Assembly: GCA_002340095.1 (NCBI GenBank)
Contig: DDKS01000024.1
Coordinates: 1-6,072 of the forward strand
Length of the DNA: 6,072 nucleotides
Direction: 5' to 3'
Source: Betaproteobacteria bacterium UBA2592
GTDB lineage: Bacteria; Pseudomonadota; Gammaproteobacteria; Burkholderiales; Rhodocyclaceae
The position numbers and the translations under genes are program-made. How positions within the stretch are numbered: position 1 is the stretch's first letter; each line of letters opens with the position of its first letter. The notes under the pieces were generated by a model. It was not told the origin of the DNA and did not search any database. It saw only the letters and a list, made by a program, of their open reading frames with translations. Shown here piece by piece: positions 5,105-6,072 of this stretch.

Positions 5105-5108
5105 GGCT

Positions 5109-5141
5109 GCCCCGCCGCCTTGCTGACCGGCGGGGCGGTTT
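5109..5141 (+). terminator. GC-rich hairpin between receptor and regulator (partial terminator or attenuator)
   Basis: GCCCCGCCG (5109-5117) and CGGCGGGGC (5128-5136) form a perfect 9-bp stem with a 10-base loop, followed by GGTTTCT. The T-run is short and two bases away from the stem, so termination is probably incomplete. It starts five bases after the receptor stop and ends just before the Shine-Dalgarno sequence of the regulator. It could lower expression of the downstream genes relative to the receptor. Confidence 0.55.
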
Positions 5142-5159
5142 CTCCGGAGGAACGTAAGC

Positions 5160-5705
5160 ATGAACAAGGCAGGACAGACCCAAACCCATCCGGCCGGCAG
5201 CCGCATCTACAGCGCCGGCAAGCCCGGCCAGGCCTGGCGGGTGGTGAGCGGCGCCGTGCGCCTCGACCGTAGCGGCCCGGGAGTGGAACCCATGTTCGCC
5301 AACCTGGCCGTGGAAGGCGACATCATCGGCGCCGAAACCCTGCTGTTCCAGCGCTACACCTTCGACGCCACGGCTCTGGCCGATTGCGTGCTCAGCCCCT
5401 GGCCCGAGGGGGGCGGGGCCCCGGCGGGGGAATCCCTGCTGGCCGTCCTCACCGCCAGCGAAACCCGGGCCGCCGACGTGGTGGCCCTGCGTTGCGGCCA
5501 GGCCCTGGAGCGGGTCAAACGCCTGATTGCCCTGCTCGGCCCCCGCCCCGATGCTCCCGCCCTGCCTTCGCGCCGGGACATGGCCGACATCACCGCCCTC
5601 ACCACCGAAACCGTCTCCCGCTGCATCAGTGCCCTGCGCCGGACCGGCATGTTGCCCCCGGACGGGCAGCGGCGCGGCCGGCCCCAGCTTTCCCACCAGC
5701 CCTGA
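5160..5705 (+). CDS. Short Crp/Fnr-family transcriptional regulator
   Basis: A 181-residue regulator with a good Shine-Dalgarno sequence (GGAGG at 5146-5150, nine bases before the ATG). Residues about 8-80 look like the cyclic-nucleotide-type sensor fold (IYSAGKPGQAWRVVSGAVRL, then VEGDIIGAETLLFQ). Residues 137-165 (SRRDMADITALTTETVSRCI and onward) form a Crp-type winged helix-turn-helix. The recognition helix carries E150-T-V-S153-R154, equivalent to the E..SR of FNR that reads TTGAT half-sites. It lacks the N-terminal cysteine cluster of FNR; its only cysteines are C76, C112 and C155, so it should not hold an FNR iron-sulfur cluster. It is shorter than the usual 210-250 residues, mostly in the sensor domain, and the central helix region is Ala/Gly/Pro-rich. 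A DNR-like (NO/heme) sensing role is possible but unproven. It lies 55 bases after the receptor and 6 before the next gene. Confidence 0.85.
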   Translation: MNKAGQTQTHPAGSRIYSAGKPGQAWRVVSGAVRLDRSGPGVEPMFANLAVEGDIIGAETLLFQRYTFDATALADCVLSPWPEGGGAPAGESLLAVLTASETRAADVVALRCGQALERVKRLIALLGPRPDAPALPSRRDMADITALTTETVSRCISALRRTGMLPPDGQRRGRPQLSHQP

Positions 5706-5711
5706 TTGTTC

Positions 5712-6072
5712 ATGGCCCGGTCCCGTCCCGCGTTTCCACTGCAACGCCTCTGGCTCCTGCCCCTGCTGGCCCTGGTACTGCAGTGGGCCGCCTGGGGCAT
5801 GGCCAGCCAGCACGGGGCGGAACGGCTGGCCAAGGCCCGGGACGGAATCGTCGAGATCTGCACCCCGGCCGGGATGATCCGCCTCACGGTCCAGGGGGAG
5901 CCCCTGCCCCCGGAGCCGGATCGGCGCATCTTCTGCCTGTTCTGCACGGCAGCGGCCAACACGCCGCCCCTCCCGGCCCTCCAGACCTGGGCCCCGCTGG
6001 CAGCGCCCGAGCTGCCCCTGCCCCCGGTTCCCCGGGGCACGGTCCTGCCTCTCACGCCCCCCCCTGGCCCAC
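5712..6072 (+). CDS. Second CruR-type DUF2946 protein (3' end outside window)
   Basis: The frame starts at ATG 5712 and stays open for 120 codons to the end of the window. It has a basic N-terminus, a hydrophobic segment at about 12-31, the block GAERLAKARDGIVEICTPAG (35-54) followed by MIRLT, and a CXXC motif C75-L-F-C78. It aligns clearly with the first CruR-type protein (GAERLA..., IVEICT.AG.IR.T, CxFCTA), so the two are paralogs. The tail after CXXC is Pro/Leu-rich. If the CXXC-to-arrest spacing is conserved, an RAPP-type motif would be expected at about residues 125-130, just beyond the window. It follows the Crp/Fnr gene by six bases, without an obvious Shine-Dalgarno sequence, suggesting translational coupling. 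It probably heads a further copper-related gene outside the window. Confidence 0.85.
   Translation, partial: MARSRPAFPLQRLWLLPLLALVLQWAAWGMASQHGAERLAKARDGIVEICTPAGMIRLTVQGEPLPPEPDRRIFCLFCTAAANTPPLPALQTWAPLAAPELPLPPVPRGTVLPLTPPPGP

Noticed and set aside
5079..6055. Overlapping minus-strand frames (5079-5813 and 5354-6055)
   Set aside because: Both are shadows of the Crp/Fnr gene and the second CruR-type gene, with biased Gly/Arg-rich products.
1..6072. CRISPR array or riboswitch
   Set aside because: No regularly spaced repeats were seen, and no known riboswitch core was recognised in the leaders. The copper control proposed here is peptide-based, not aptamer-based.

Overview
The window reads as high-GC betaproteobacterial chromosome. 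The best taxonomic evidence is a complete tmRNA gene (ssrA) on the minus strand that encodes the tag ANDERYALAA, a betaproteobacterial type. Codon use on the right-hand side is strongly G/C-ending. A Rhodocyclales-like respiratory or denitrifying bacterium would fit the gene content, but that is inference.

Left part (1 to about 1700) is accessory DNA. It holds the 3' end of an IS21-family istB gene and the repeat-rich right end of that element. Directly after it comes the surviving C-terminal piece of a large serine recombinase, apparently cut by the insertion. A small ParB/KorB-like helix-turn-helix protein is translationally coupled to it. Convergent to these, on the minus strand, is a complete type II toxin-antitoxin pair of the DUF1778/GNAT (TacA-TacT) type, with a recognisable promoter and an overlapping palindromic operator. 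About 340 bases without genes follow (1664-2002), containing several inverted repeats. Then come the terminator and gene of ssrA (2003-2403). ssrA is a frequent integration site for islands, so the mobile DNA may lie beside an island junction, although no duplicated attachment site is visible.

Right part (2485-6072) is a copper-acquisition operon on the plus strand. A predicted FNR-type site centred 41.5 bp upstream of a predicted transcription start drives a DUF2946 gene. That gene has both hallmarks of the copper-responsive regulatory upstream ORF CruR of Bordetella: a CXXC motif and a C-terminal RAPP arrest motif. It precedes an OprC/NosA-type TonB-dependent copper receptor with an intact CxxxM...HxM copper site, then a short Crp/Fnr-type regulator with an FNR-like recognition helix. 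After only 6 bases a second DUF2946/CruR-type gene begins and runs off the window.

Working model: FNR-family activation under low oxygen raises copper uptake, for instance for copper enzymes of denitrification. The first CruR peptide shuts off the receptor post-transcriptionally when copper is plentiful, and the second CruR peptide would do the same for genes just outside the window. The two-tier arrangement, with two CruR-type uORFs and a regulator between them, is the most interesting content here.
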